From: Cytobacillus sp. S13-E01 | GTDB lineage: Bacteria > Bacillota > Bacilli > Bacillales > Bacillaceae_L | DNA: 64,000 nt | Direction of reading: 5' to 3' | NCBI RefSeq assembly: GCF_029193815.1 | Contig: NZ_JARFVC010000003.1 | Span: forward strand, 1-64,000 | Shown: piece after piece, positions 17,735-26,800 of the stretch | How positions within the stretch are numbered: position 1 is the stretch's first letter | How the letters are laid out: every line of letters starts with the position of its first letter | Made by a program: the position numbers and the translations under genes | Notes under the pieces: model-generated | Databases searched by the model: none | Seen by the model: the letters and a program-made list of their open reading frames with translations, nothing else | What the model was told of the DNA's origin: nothing

Positions 17735-18826
17735 ATGACAAATGATGTACTAGCATCAAGTTTCGAGAAAAATGAAGAAATTACCGAGTCGAAAGCCAAC
17801 GATATTAGATTACAACTTCGTCAGGAACCTGAGGTTATTAAGTTAGCGCAACAAATAGACGTGAAAAACCAAATGGAATTATTGGAATTTGGAAAAGAAC
17901 CTGCTGTTTTAATTTCACAGTTTTCGGATCGAATTTTATCAATGATTCAAACAAGTAGTGTAACGGATTCAGGTGAAATGTTAAAGCAAATCGGAAAGAT
18001 TATGGATCGCTTTGATAAGAAGGATTTTGAAGAACAAAAAGGTGGTCTACTCAGTAAATTATTTAAACGAAGTAATGGAATGGTTGAAAAAATCTTCGGT
18101 AAATATCAAACCTTAGGTGGAGAAATTGAGAAAGTTCATGTTGAAATCTCAAAATATAAGGATGAAATGACTAGATCGACAGTGACACTAGAAGAAATGT
18201 ATGAAAGTAACATTAACTACTACATGTCACTGGAAAAGTATGTGGTGGCAGGACAAATTAAATTAGAAGAACTAACTACCTTAGTACCATCGTATGAGCA
18301 AAAGGCAGCAAATGGTGATCAGATGGCACAATTACAAGTAGATACACTAAAAAATGCAATTCAGACACTAGAGGAACGAATTTACGATTTAGAAATGGCT
18401 CGTATGGTTTCACTACAAACTGCTCCACAAATCCGTTTACTACAACGTGGTAATACAAAGCTTATTGGCAAAATTAATTCAGCGTTTGTTATTACGATTC
18501 CAATTTTCAAGAATGGTATCATCCAAGCTGTAACGGCAAAGCGCCAAAAACTTGTTGCTGATTCTATGAGTGAATTAGATCGTCGTACAAACGAAATGTT
18601 AAAGCGAAATGCTGAAAACATTTCTAGTCAAAGTGTAGAGATTGCTAAACTAGCTGGTAGACCAAGCATTAAAATTGAAACGATTGAAGAGTCATGGAAT
18701 ACAATCGTAAAAGGAATGCAGGAAACAAAATCGATCGAAGAAGAAAACAAGCGACTTCGTGAAGATGGTTTAAAACGCATTACCCAGTTGCAGGATAATT
18801 TAAAGCAAATCGCACAACAAAAATAG
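17735..18826 (+). CDS. yceH: TelA-family toxic anion resistance protein (YceH-like)
   Basis: This is a 363-residue TelA/KlaA-family protein, mostly alpha-helical and coiled-coil-rich. Typical segments are LLSKLFKRSNGMVEKIFGKYQ near 105 and the conserved end region with LIGKINSAFVITIPIFKNGI near 245. Relatives are associated with tellurite, nisin and other envelope stresses. TTTGGAGTG lies ahead of the ATG. It is the last gene of the Ter cluster; a perfect terminator hairpin follows directly. Confidence 0.9.
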   Translation: MTNDVLASSFEKNEEITESKANDIRLQLRQEPEVIKLAQQIDVKNQMELLEFGKEPAVLISQFSDRILSMIQTSSVTDSGEMLKQIGKIMDRFDKKDFEEQKGGLLSKLFKRSNGMVEKIFGKYQTLGGEIEKVHVEISKYKDEMTRSTVTLEEMYESNINYYMSLEKYVVAGQIKLEELTTLVPSYEQKAANGDQMAQLQVDTLKNAIQTLEERIYDLEMARMVSLQTAPQIRLLQRGNTKLIGKINSAFVITIPIFKNGIIQAVTAKRQKLVADSMSELDRRTNEMLKRNAENISSQSVEIAKLAGRPSIKIETIEESWNTIVKGMQETKSIEEENKRLREDGLKRITQLQDNLKQIAQQK

Positions 18827-18829
18827 TGT

Positions 18830-18855
18830 ACTCCTCCTTTTAGGAGGAGTCTTTT
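18830..18855 (+). terminator. terminator after telA
   Basis: ACTCCTCCT pairs with AGGAGGAGT, followed by CTTTTT. Confidence 0.88.
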
Positions 18856-18881
18856 TAAAAGATAACAAAAAGTTTGTATCT

Positions 18882-19219
18882 AGTTTTAGTGTCTAGCTCC
18901 GGGTGCCTAGAAACGAGGAGAAACTTCAACTCCTCCTACAGAAGCAAAGAACGCTTCTTTCGGCGGAGTCTTCGAAGCACACGATGTGCAAGTGTCGACA
19001 ATGCCACAGGACGTGGCGTTCTTGTCGACCAGTTTTCTCGTTTCTGACCAAGGCGCTTACGCTTTTCGGACAATCCGTCCGGAAGGTTAAAGAACAACCT
19101 TTCAGCCGGCTTGTCTTATGCTTGACTTGCACAGGATGTGCTGATGTCGATGTTCGCCACAGGACGTGCCGGGTTTTAAACGACGCGCCGAAAGGCGGGC
19201 GCGCCTTGCGCTTTTCTTA
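18882..19219 (+). repeat. long copy of the dispersed modular repeat
   Basis: This 338-bp copy begins AGTTTTAGTGTCTAGCTCC and contains extra modules: ACGAGGAGAAACTTCAACTC, GTCGAC...GTCGAC around GCCACAGGACGTGGC, and AATCCGTCCGGAAGG. It ends GCGCGCCTTGCGCTTTTC. It starts 26 bases past the telA terminator. Frames through it on either strand are not gene-like. Confidence 0.85.
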
Positions 19220-19345
19220 TGAACTATTTTCGGACACTGAGTATGTTATTTGCAGCGCTCTATTTTTTTAAAAGGGTGTGTAAATATAAAAATTGAAGAT
19301 GGTTTTAGTGCCTAGCCGATAAATTCCATTAAGGTGTATTTCTAT

Positions 19346-19585
19346 TTAGACGTACTTTCCAATACAATAAACTAATACATGGATCAATAATAAAAACAAG
19401 TAAAAGCTAATAAAAAGTAGTGGCACGTATATAATTGATGTTATAGTGTTTAAGAAAAAGCTTGTTAGAACAATTGCAACTATGAAATATTCAAACAGTA
19501 TGACAGGCTTTGAATGACTGACATCTTCCAACAACTTTAATGATTCATTTGTTTTCTGGTCACGAGAGAAATGATTGAATCTCAT
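19346..19585 (-). CDS. small two-helix membrane protein, unknown
   Basis: The frame is 79 residues with a charged N-terminus (MRFNHFSRDQKTNESLKLLE) and two long hydrophobic segments at about 28-50 and 52-75. AGGGGGAT lies nine bases before the ATG. I do not recognise the family. It is monocistronic, between a repeat and a gene-poor stretch. Confidence 0.5.
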   Translation of the reverse strand: MRFNHFSRDQKTNESLKLLEDVSHSKPVILFEYFIVAIVLTSFFLNTITSIIYVPLLFISFYLFLLLIHVLVYCIGKYV

Positions 19586-20132
19586 AAGAAATATCCCCCT
19601 TTTTAGGTTGAATATTTTTATCCATATATTTCCCGTAATAACTTTGTCTGATTCATCGTCATTGAAAAGAATGCTCCTATTGATTTAAGCCTTATAACTA
19701 AAGATATAAGAAAGAAATACAAATAATTACTTAACTTTTAAAAATTTAGAAATTAAAATCTATACAAAAAAAGCTGGATTGTAGGAAGATTATGGGGCCT
19801 CATCACCAAATAAATTCAAAATGCAAAAACGGATAAGTGAAAGAAGGGTTGTCCTGTATGTCAGGGTTTTCACTGCGTTGTACCTAAAAAAGGTATAAGA
19901 GGGTAGTACCCTTCTTATACCTTACTGAATTCTTTTTAAGTTAAATGACCGAAGCCCTTTTCATTTTTGGCCAAGATACTCTAAACAAGTAGCACGTTAT
20001 TACTGTAACGCTGATATGATCACTCTAGAGGAGATACTAGTGGTTACGATTATATCTGACCTGCCCATCCACACATCTACACCAAGCATAACTGAGAATT
20101 GTACCTGCTCCGCGTTTTTCTGTTTTCAATTT
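19586..20132. other. gene-poor stretch left of the transposon
   Basis: No credible gene is seen. An 18-bp-class hairpin at 19890-19923 (AGGTATAAGA facing TCTTATACCT) may be a terminator. The right end of this stretch is the original 3' flank of the dehydrogenase that the transposon has separated from its stop codon. Confidence 0.5.
20128..20132. other. left copy of the transposon target duplication AATTT
   Basis: AATTT directly precedes the left inverted repeat, and the same five bases follow the right inverted repeat at 27007-27011. Five-base duplications are the norm for Tn3-family insertion. Confidence 0.88.
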
Positions 20133-20170
20133 GGGTATTTTTGCACATCCCCCGAAAAAGGGGAATAAGA
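20133..20170 (+). repeat. left terminal inverted repeat of the transposon
   Basis: It begins GGGTATTTTTGCACATCCCC. It matches the right end in inverted orientation with mismatches at positions 5 and 38; weaker similarity continues to about 54 bp. Confidence 0.92.
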
Positions 20171-20404
20171 AGTACTCCACTAAAATCCCGCCAAAGCTCC
20201 TTGCATATTGGGGTAGTACCAGCGAAACTGTCACTACCCCAATAAAGAATCGGCAAGATTCCAAGAAGTTATTTAAGTTAGGCTATGTTAAACCGTATTG
20301 TTGTTTTCGGTGCAAATAAAGACGTACAAATGATGAAGGTTAACTAAAAAACTAAGGGCAACTAGATATATCAATTGCTTGTCTTTTGTGGTGTATGTTG
20401 AAAA

Positions 20405-20450
20405 CAAAAAAGAAGGGTTGCTTCTTAGATTAAAAAGAGCTACCCTTCCA
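20405..20450 (-). terminator. terminator of the transposon cargo operon
   Basis: On the minus strand GAAGGGTAGC pairs with GCAACCCTTC (one mismatch), followed by TTTTTTGTTTT, just after the DUF3238 stop. Confidence 0.75.
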
Positions 20451-20457
20451 TTCTAGC

Positions 20458-21030
20458 CTATGCTTTACTTACATTTACAGGGTGCTCCATCGGAGGGAAC
20501 AAGCTGCCTATGCCCTCCCCAGTATCTCTTGGATCGTGTGACCAAATTAGTTCAGCGCTGGATCCAGATTTCTTTCTCCATAATTCATATGCCGGGAATC
20601 CATCGTGGTTACCTGTCAACAAAACCCCACCACTTCTGTTTACACGAATAGTAAACTGATAATCTATATCTGGAGATCCAGCAACTAACGGATTATTAGA
20701 TGCTACAACGCAATCAAGATACAAATAACCTCCAGATACCCGTTTTGTGTAGGATAAGTCCGTTACAGGTGCTTTACCGGTCTCCGTACTAATTAACTTA
20801 CCTAACGAGTCATATGTGTACTTGTTAGTGGTTCCTGTATCTTCATAATACGAAACGCTATAATCAGTAGGAGCTGTATCAATAGTGAACTTCTGATAAG
20901 TTCGATATGTTCCATCCCAGCTCTCACTGCGACCATCACCACCAAAGTAAACTGTTAAACTCGGTGATTCCGAAAATAATATACGTGACTGTGGAATAAA
21001 AGTTTTTAAACGTAATTCTAAAACTGCCAT
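20458..21030 (-). CDS. DUF3238 family protein (transposon cargo)
   Basis: This 190-residue protein matches the DUF3238 family seen in Bacillus. Its features are VLELRLKTFIPQSRI at the start, a YFGGDGRSESWDGTYRTYQK segment near 28, and the C-terminal GNHDGFPAYELWRKK. There is no signal peptide or membrane segment. The function is unknown. It is the last gene of the leftward cargo operon. Its ribosome site (GAGAGGGG) is one arm of a nine-base-pair hairpin, so translation may be controlled by leader structure. Confidence 0.75.
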   Translation of the reverse strand: MAVLELRLKTFIPQSRILFSESPSLTVYFGGDGRSESWDGTYRTYQKFTIDTAPTDYSVSYYEDTGTTNKYTYDSLGKLISTETGKAPVTDLSYTKRVSGGYLYLDCVVASNNPLVAGSPDIDYQFTIRVNRSGGVLLTGNHDGFPAYELWRKKSGSSAELIWSHDPRDTGEGIGSLFPPMEHPVNVSKA

Positions 21031-21037
21031 TTAATAA

Positions 21038-21091
21038 AACCCCTCTCAGAAATGCTTTTTGTAAGCTGCTTACATTTAATAAAGAGGGGTT
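21038..21091 (-). promoter_or_regulatory. hairpin leader overlapping the DUF3238 ribosome site
   Basis: AACCCCTCT pairs with AGAGGGGTT (9 bp), with an inner palindrome TGTAAG-CTG-CTTACA at 21060-21074. On the minus strand the AGAGGGG arm is the Shine-Dalgarno region of the DUF3238 gene and is followed by TTTTA, so it could work as an attenuator or as a ribosome-site mask. Confidence 0.55.
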
Positions 21092-21117
21092 ATCGGCTTT
21101 AAAAACAACCAATATAA

Positions 21118-21585
21118 TTATTTATTTATGAGTTTCTTCACTCTTTCTAAATCCTTTTCACAACTGGCATTTTTATCTTTTACTGAGAAGTGGTAATGAG
21201 TAATTTGAACTTTCCCATCTTCCTCTAAACTACCTAATCCAGAATTAAAAATCTGTTCTTGCTCGATTTCACTTGTTTTGTTTCCTTGTTTATCTACATA
21301 GTAGTATGTTGCATTATAGAAACCTGAGAACTCCTCCCCTTCCCACCCAAAATCCTCTGGAGAAGAAGTGAGAGAAATTCCGTTTTCATCAAAAGTATGA
21401 ACGATTTTGCCATCCGTTACTTTTAATGGTGGAGCATTTTTTACGTTATATACCACATGCGCACACCCTTGATATCCTTCAGGTAAAGCAAATTCTTCAT
21501 CGTTTGCCGTTTTCTTTGCGAAAAACATATAGTAAGCTCCTCCTAACAATATAGCTGATAACAATACAATCGTAATTTTTTTCAT
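21118..21585 (-). CDS. DUF6843-like membrane-anchored or secreted protein (transposon cargo)
   Basis: The protein is 155 residues. The N-terminal hydrophobic helix (residues 4-22) is preceded by two lysines, as in a signal peptide or anchor, with no lipobox cysteine. The exported part has FALPEGYQGCAHVVYNVKNA and PPLKVTDGKIVHTFDENGIS, then TSSPEDFGWEG, a pattern I associate with DUF6843. The function is unknown. A TATAAT about 40 bases upstream suggests its own promoter. It lies between the sigma-factor genes and DUF3238. Confidence 0.65.
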   Translation of the reverse strand: MKKITIVLLSAILLGGAYYMFFAKKTANDEEFALPEGYQGCAHVVYNVKNAPPLKVTDGKIVHTFDENGISLTSSPEDFGWEGEEFSGFYNATYYYVDKQGNKTSEIEQEQIFNSGLGSLEEDGKVQITHYHFSVKDKNASCEKDLERVKKLINK

Positions 21586-21677
21586 TAAACCCTCGCCTTT
21601 ACCCTTTTATTATGGAGTATTATACCATTTATATTTGAGGAAAAATGTAAACTTTTGTCGCAAAGCAAATAACCACT

Positions 21678-21881
21678 CTAATCTGAGTGGTATTCCTTTT
21701 CAAGTATTTCGAAAAATGTAGGGATTTTTTCATCTTCTCTTTTCTTTAGATTGGTAAGGATCATTGTGATTAGTTCTTGCTCAAGATCCTCCCTATTCTT
21801 AATATCTGTTTGCAATAAAGCTTTCTTTATTTTAGGACTAAGGATTTCTATTAATTCTTTAGGAGAAATGTTTTTATTCAT
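21678..21881 (-). CDS. small protein, possible second sigma subunit (RsoA-like)
   Basis: This is a 67-residue helical protein. The segment KKALLQTDIKNREDLEQELI resembles the first part of sigma region 2 (region 2.1). The neighbouring sigma factor appears to lack that part. In B. subtilis the sigma factor SigO works with the small protein RsoA, which supplies missing region-2 sequence, and YvrJ is part of that group. The ATG overlaps the YvrJ stop. The assignment is inference from context and a short motif; it could also be an unrelated regulator. Confidence 0.5.
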   Translation of the reverse strand: MNKNISPKELIEILSPKIKKALLQTDIKNREDLEQELITMILTNLKKREDEKIPTFFEILEKEYHSD

Positions 21882-22044
21882 TTTTATATTCCTTCTTTGG
21901 TGGATCTATTACTTTTGCTAAAGTATGAATAGCAGCTTCCAATCCTTCTATTTTCTTTTCAAAACGATGTAGTAAATACATGGTGATTACGATAGGAAAT
22001 CCAAAGTTACCAATTAGTTGTATAAAGCTTTGTTCTTCAGGCAC
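21874..22044 (-). CDS. YvrJ-family small membrane protein
   Basis: The 56-residue frame reads VPEEQSFIQLIGNFGFPIVI, then TMYLLHRFEKKIEGLEAAIH. One hydrophobic segment is followed by an amphipathic helix, the hallmark of YvrJ. The start is GTG at 22044 (TTG one codon upstream is an alternative), inside the end of the sigma gene, with AGGCG upstream. It overlaps the next gene by eight bases. YvrJ is linked in B. subtilis to the SigO/RsoA system; its role is unknown. Confidence 0.75.
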   Translation of the reverse strand: MPEEQSFIQLIGNFGFPIVITMYLLHRFEKKIEGLEAAIHTLAKVIDPPKKEYKNE

Positions 22045-22585
22045 CAATATTTCGCCTCACTTTTACTAATGCTTTATTTTTTGTTTTCGTTACAGCTTGT
22101 TGACTGATATTTAAACGTTCAGCAATATGTGTATCTGATAAATTCTTGATGTACGATAAATACAGAATGTGTTTCTGCTTTAAGGTTAGTGATGAAATTG
22201 CTTGATATAGGGATTTTTCCTGTATATAGTCTTCTAAGTTCTCAAATAACTCTTCCAACTTAATTTCTGATCTATCATCAGCAATGCTGTCTAATAATGT
22301 TCCAGTCTCGTTTCCATCTTCATTAGAAAAGGGCTGATTTAATAAAAGTTGATTCCGACTCTGAAATAATCGTTGTTTTTTATCAAAGTCCTGGGATGCA
22401 AAATGGATTGCTTTAGAGAAGTATGAAATTAGACGAATTTTTGAGTAAAAGGTAATGAACTTATCGTCTATCTTCTGTTTCAATTCAATGTTGGGATTAC
22501 TACAATATTTTTTAAAAAGACCACGATGTTCATCGTCCTCTAAAAAGGATAATAGTAATGGATTTTTAGTTTCGGGTACAACCAC
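22037..22585 (-). CDS. sigma-70 family factor (SigO-like), transposon cargo
   Basis: This is a 182-residue sigma factor. Residues about 45-70 (FITFYSKIRLISYFSKAIHF) correspond to regions 2.3-2.4, which recognise the -10. Residues 125-180 (ISSLTLKQKHILYLSYIKNL, then SDTHIAERLNISQQAV) form the region 4 helix-turn-helix for the -35. The usual region 2.1-2.2 core-binding part is short or absent, as in the two-part SigO/RsoA factor. The start is GTG behind GGAGGAGG. A LexA-type box lies 19 bases upstream. It heads a five-gene operon inside the Tn3-family element. Confidence 0.75.
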   Translation of the reverse strand: MVVPETKNPLLLSFLEDDEHRGLFKKYCSNPNIELKQKIDDKFITFYSKIRLISYFSKAIHFASQDFDKKQRLFQSRNQLLLNQPFSNEDGNETGTLLDSIADDRSEIKLEELFENLEDYIQEKSLYQAISSLTLKQKHILYLSYIKNLSDTHIAERLNISQQAVTKTKNKALVKVRRNIGA

Positions 22586-22603
22586 GTTACCTCCTCCTTT
22601 TAT

Positions 22604-22617
22604 GGAACATACGTTCT
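22604..22617 (-). promoter_or_regulatory. LexA (DinR) box before the cargo operon
   Basis: Read on the minus strand, AGAACGTATGTTCC matches the B. subtilis consensus CGAACRNRYGTTYC at 13 of 14 positions. It lies between the leader and the ribosome site of the sigma gene, a repressing position. Confidence 0.65.
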
Positions 22618-23115
22618 AATTTGCGGTAAAAAAAATATCTCCTTTTGTTAATAAAGGGGATACTATTTCTTAAACCACAACCACTTTATAAAAAAAAATA
22701 ATATTTATTTTAAGATTTATTTTAGGTTGGTATTTTATTTGCTTTAAGTATCTTTGATATATTAATATTTTACTAGAAATTTGGGGAATATGTAAGATAT
22801 TCGGGGATTTTTCCCCCTTCCTCTAAATGCCTTCTAAACTACAAGTCCATAATTTCAACTGAAAACTCCGTATCTGTAGGCACTATTTTAAATTATACGA
22901 GATTTTCCCAAATAGATAGTTGTTCCCGGGCATGCCTTCTTTTGTTCCTTTCGCCCTTGTTATATACCAAAATCAAACCCTTGCCGTGTTTTTCATGAGC
23001 AACCGTCAGGCTTTCTCACCTAAATAGAGGGAGCTAATCCTATATACTAATTTTTTATAGAACTTTTGACACTACCACTGACATGATAAGCCAAATATTG
23101 GAGATGCGGTTAGTC
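22618..23115. other. divergent regulatory gap inside the transposon
   Basis: About 500 bp without a gene, between the leftward cargo and the rightward tnpR. A hairpin at about 22638-22665 (ATCTCCTTTT facing AAAGGGGATA) and a GGGGATTTTTCCCC palindrome near 22803 are visible. I see no coding potential. Confidence 0.5.
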
Positions 23116-23225
23116 GTAACAAAAATGACCATTTTTGTTACAGGGTGTGAAAAGTAATATTTTGTCTGCCAATCTAATATAAATCACGTAACAAAAATGT
23201 GTAACAAAACAATTTGTAACAATAT
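23116..23225. other. res-like recombination site
   Basis: GTAACAAAAATG and CATTTTTGTTAC form a 12-bp perfect inverted repeat at 23116-23141. Further GTAACAAAA units lie at about 23188 and 23201, and TTGTAACAA at about 23214. This sits just upstream of tnpR, where resolvase subsites are expected. Confidence 0.6.
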
Positions 23226-23274
23226 TAATTATTTAATAGTTTTGGTACAATCATGTTGAAAGGTGAGGATGCAA

Positions 23275-23832
23275 ATGAAATTTGGTTATATGCGCGTTTC
23301 TACCATTGATCAAAATTTGGATCGCCAAAAAAGGCAACTTGAGGAATTTGGGTGCGAACGTATCTTTTTTGAAAAAGTAACAGGAACTAAACGGGATCGA
23401 CCAGAGCTGAACCGTATGTTGGTGTTTCTTAGACCAGAAGACACCGTTGTTGTAACGGACTTAACTCGCTTATCCCGTTCCACGAAGGATCTGATTGAGA
23501 TTACAGAACTTATGTCCCAGAAAGGGGCGCATTTAAAAAGTTTAAAGGAATCTTGGCTCGATACAACGACAGCACATGGAAAAATGTTGTTTACTATTTT
23601 TGCTGGAATTGCACAATTTGAGCGAGATCTTACTTCCGAAAGAACAAAGGAAGGCATTTTAGCTGCCAAAAAACGGGGAAAGTTTCCGGGAAGGCCAAAA
23701 GCAGACGAGGAAAAGATCAACTATGCCCTATATCTCATAGACCAAGGGATAAGCCGAACGGATGCTGCCGAAAAGGCTGGTATTTCCCGAATGACTTTGT
23801 ATAGAAAGCTACAAAGGGAGGAAAGGAATTGA
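23275..23832 (+). CDS. tnpR: Tn3-type resolvase (serine recombinase)
   Basis: This 186-residue resolvase resolves transposition cointegrates at res. The catalytic serine lies in YMRVSTIDQNLDRQ near residue 9, arginines in VTDLTRLSRSTKDL near 67, and the E helix in GIAQFERDLTSERTKEGI near 118. The C-terminal GRPKADEEKI and AAEKAGISRMTLYRKL form the DNA-binding helix-turn-helix. The start is ATG at 23275 behind GGTGAGG; two in-frame starts lie just upstream. It is 16 or 40 bases ahead of tnpA, depending on the tnpA start. Confidence 0.93.
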   Translation: MKFGYMRVSTIDQNLDRQKRQLEEFGCERIFFEKVTGTKRDRPELNRMLVFLRPEDTVVVTDLTRLSRSTKDLIEITELMSQKGAHLKSLKESWLDTTTAHGKMLFTIFAGIAQFERDLTSERTKEGILAAKKRGKFPGRPKADEEKINYALYLIDQGISRTDAAEKAGISRMTLYRKLQREERN

Positions 23833-23848
23833 AAAAATTAGGAATTGA

Positions 23849-26800
23849 ATGAGCTATTCGGAAAGGACAAATATGGATATTGAAAAGAACAAAAGTAACC
23901 AAAATCGTTTAAGGATTCTTAGTGAGGAAGAAATAAAGACTATTTATGAAAAACCAAATTTCACATATGAAGATCGTTGTTCTTACTTTTCTCTCTCACA
24001 GCCTGAGAAAGAGCTGCTACATACATTGCGTTCCATCAAATCTAAAGCTTATTTCGTTATACAATTGGGTTACTTCAAAGCCAAACAACTATTTTTTACA
24101 TTTGACCTCCATGAGGTAGGAGAGGATCTACGTTATGTTTTAAAGGAATATTTCAACAATAGTGACCTTAATGATTGGAGTCCCGTTGATAAATCTACTC
24201 GTTTAAAACAACAGCAATTGATTCTTAAATTATTTAACTACCGCAGTTGTGGCATCGTAGAACGGCACACCATGGAGGAAAAGGCTCGTAAGGCTGCAAC
24301 ATTTTGCGGTAAACCCATTTATATATTCCGCGAAATCATGAATTATTTGTCTGAGCATCGTATTGTCGTTCCTGTTTATAGTCTTATACAAGATATGATA
24401 GGACAAGTAATAACCCATGAACAAAATCGATTGATCACACTGATACAAAACCATCTTAAACAAATGGATATCAAAGCTTTAGATCGGTTATTGGAAGACT
24501 CGTCTGGATTGTATGAGATTACATTACTGAAGCATGAGCCGAAAGATTTCAGTGCTACTGAGATAAAGCAAGAGATGGAACGGGGTAAACAAATACAACA
24601 ATTGTATCATTTGGCCCAAGAATTGTTACCAAAGCTAAATATTTCGAACGAAAGCATCAAGTATTACGCTTCCTTAATAAGCTATTACTCAGTCTTTAGA
24701 CTGAAACGACTGAATGAATGGGTCGTATATATATACTTATTATGTTTCGTATTTCATCGTTATCAACGGATGCATGACAATCTGATTAACACTTTCATAT
24801 ATAGCGTGAGAGGTTATATCGATGATGCAAAAGTAACAGCAAAAGAACGTGTCTACGAGTGCTATACAGAGAGCAATCAAGACATGAAAAAAGCAGGGGA
24901 ACTACTCAAAATATTTACTGACGATCATATCCCTGCCGATACTCCCTTTAAGGATATTCAAAGTCGTGCATTTACGATTCTGGAACGTCAGAAACTGGAA
25001 TCCATAGCGACTCAAATCACGACAAATATAAAATATGATGAAACTGCCTTCCAATGGGAACAGATTGATCAGCAGGCACGGCGATTTAAACGTTATTTAA
25101 GACCCATATTTTTGCAGGTTGATTTCGTTGCTCCTTCAACTAATGATCCATTAATTAAAGCAATCGATTTTATGAAGACTGCCTTTAATAAGAATAAAGC
25201 GTTAGGACAATATCACTCAGATGATTTGCCAAATGGTTTCATATCCGATGGTGTGAAGCGTTATATCTATGAACAAAAAACAATTTTAGTAGATCGCTAT
25301 GAATTTTTAGTCTATCGCCTCCTACGCAACCGTTTGGAAGCAGGGGAAATTTTTTGTCGTGATAGTATCCGATTTCGCAGTTTTGAGGATAACCTGATCA
25401 ATGATCGCCAATGGCAAGAGAAAGAAATGTTGATCGCTGATACTGGTCTGACAATTTTCAACCAACCCATTCATAGTCATTTAGTGGAGCTTGAGAAGCA
25501 ATTAGAAGATCGAATTACTAAAGTTAACCAGAGCATTTCATCTGGGGAAAATGAGCATCTTCAAATCAAAAAACGGGGTTCACATACCCGATGGACATTA
25601 CCTTATACCCGGGACACAGAATCTATTAATCACTCATTCTACGATACATTACAGCAAATAGACATTAGGACTGTTTTGCATTTTGTTCAACAGCACTGTC
25701 AATTCCTTGACTCATTTGAGCACATCTTGGGACGTTATGCCAAACAGAATAAAGACAATCGAATTCTTGTCGCCTGTCTGATTGCTTGGGGAACCAACAT
25801 GGGGTTAGGGAGAATGGGGGGAATTTCTGATATTAGCTATCCGTTACTGGCTGCCACATCTGATAATTTTATTCGTTTGGAGACTTTAAAAGAAGCGAAT
25901 GATTGTATCAGTAATGCAATAGCCAAACTCCCAATTTTTAAACATTATGACATTGGGGAGATGATCCATTCAAGTAGTGACGGTCAGAAAGTTGAAACTC
26001 GAATCAACACCATTAATTCTCGTCATTCCCCTAAATACTTCGGTCTTGGTAAAGGGATTGTTTCCTACACAATGGTAGCCAACCATTTCCCTGTCAACGC
26101 TCGAATTATTGGGGCCAATGAGCATGAAAGCCATTATGTGTTTGATATTCTCTACAATAACTCGACGGATATTCAGCCTGATATGCATTCCACGGATACT
26201 CATGGAACCAATGAAGTGAATTTTGCCATTCTTAACTTTTTTGGTTATCAGTTTGCACCTCGCTATAAGGATATTCATGCTAAAGTTAGCAAGTCTCTTT
26301 ACGGATTCAAACATCCAAGTCAATATGGCGATAAACTGATCAAGCCAGTCCGAAAGATTAATACGAATCTAATTATGGAAGAATGGGAAAATATTCAGCG
26401 AATTATGCTATCCCTTGCAGTTAAAACAACCACACAAAGCATTATAATTGGTAAGCTGAGTGCTTATGCACGGAAGAACAAAACCAAACGTGCTTTATGG
26501 GAGTACGATAACATCATAAGGAGTCTATATTTTTTGGATTATATTGATTCTCCACCTTTACGACGGAATGTGCAAAAGGCATTAAATCGAGGGGAAAGTT
26601 ATCATAAATTACGTAAAGCAGTATCCTTTGCTAATTTTGGGAAATTACGCTTTAAAAATGAAAATGATCAACATATCTGGGGTGAATGCAGTCGCTTACT
26701 CTCCAATTGCATTATTTTTTACAATGCCAGTATCTTATCTATGTTGGCTTACCGAGAAACAAAGGGACTAGATTCAGACGTTATGAAACAAATATCTCCA

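Noticed and set aside
18903-19271. Possible 122-codon gene in the long dispersed repeat, and the similar frame at 51594-51945
   Set aside because: The frames lie wholly inside multicopy repeats, have mirrored frames on the other strand and no ribosome site.
20131-20319. 62-codon frame beginning at the transposon's left end
   Set aside because: It reads through the terminal inverted repeat, lacks a ribosome site and matches nothing known.
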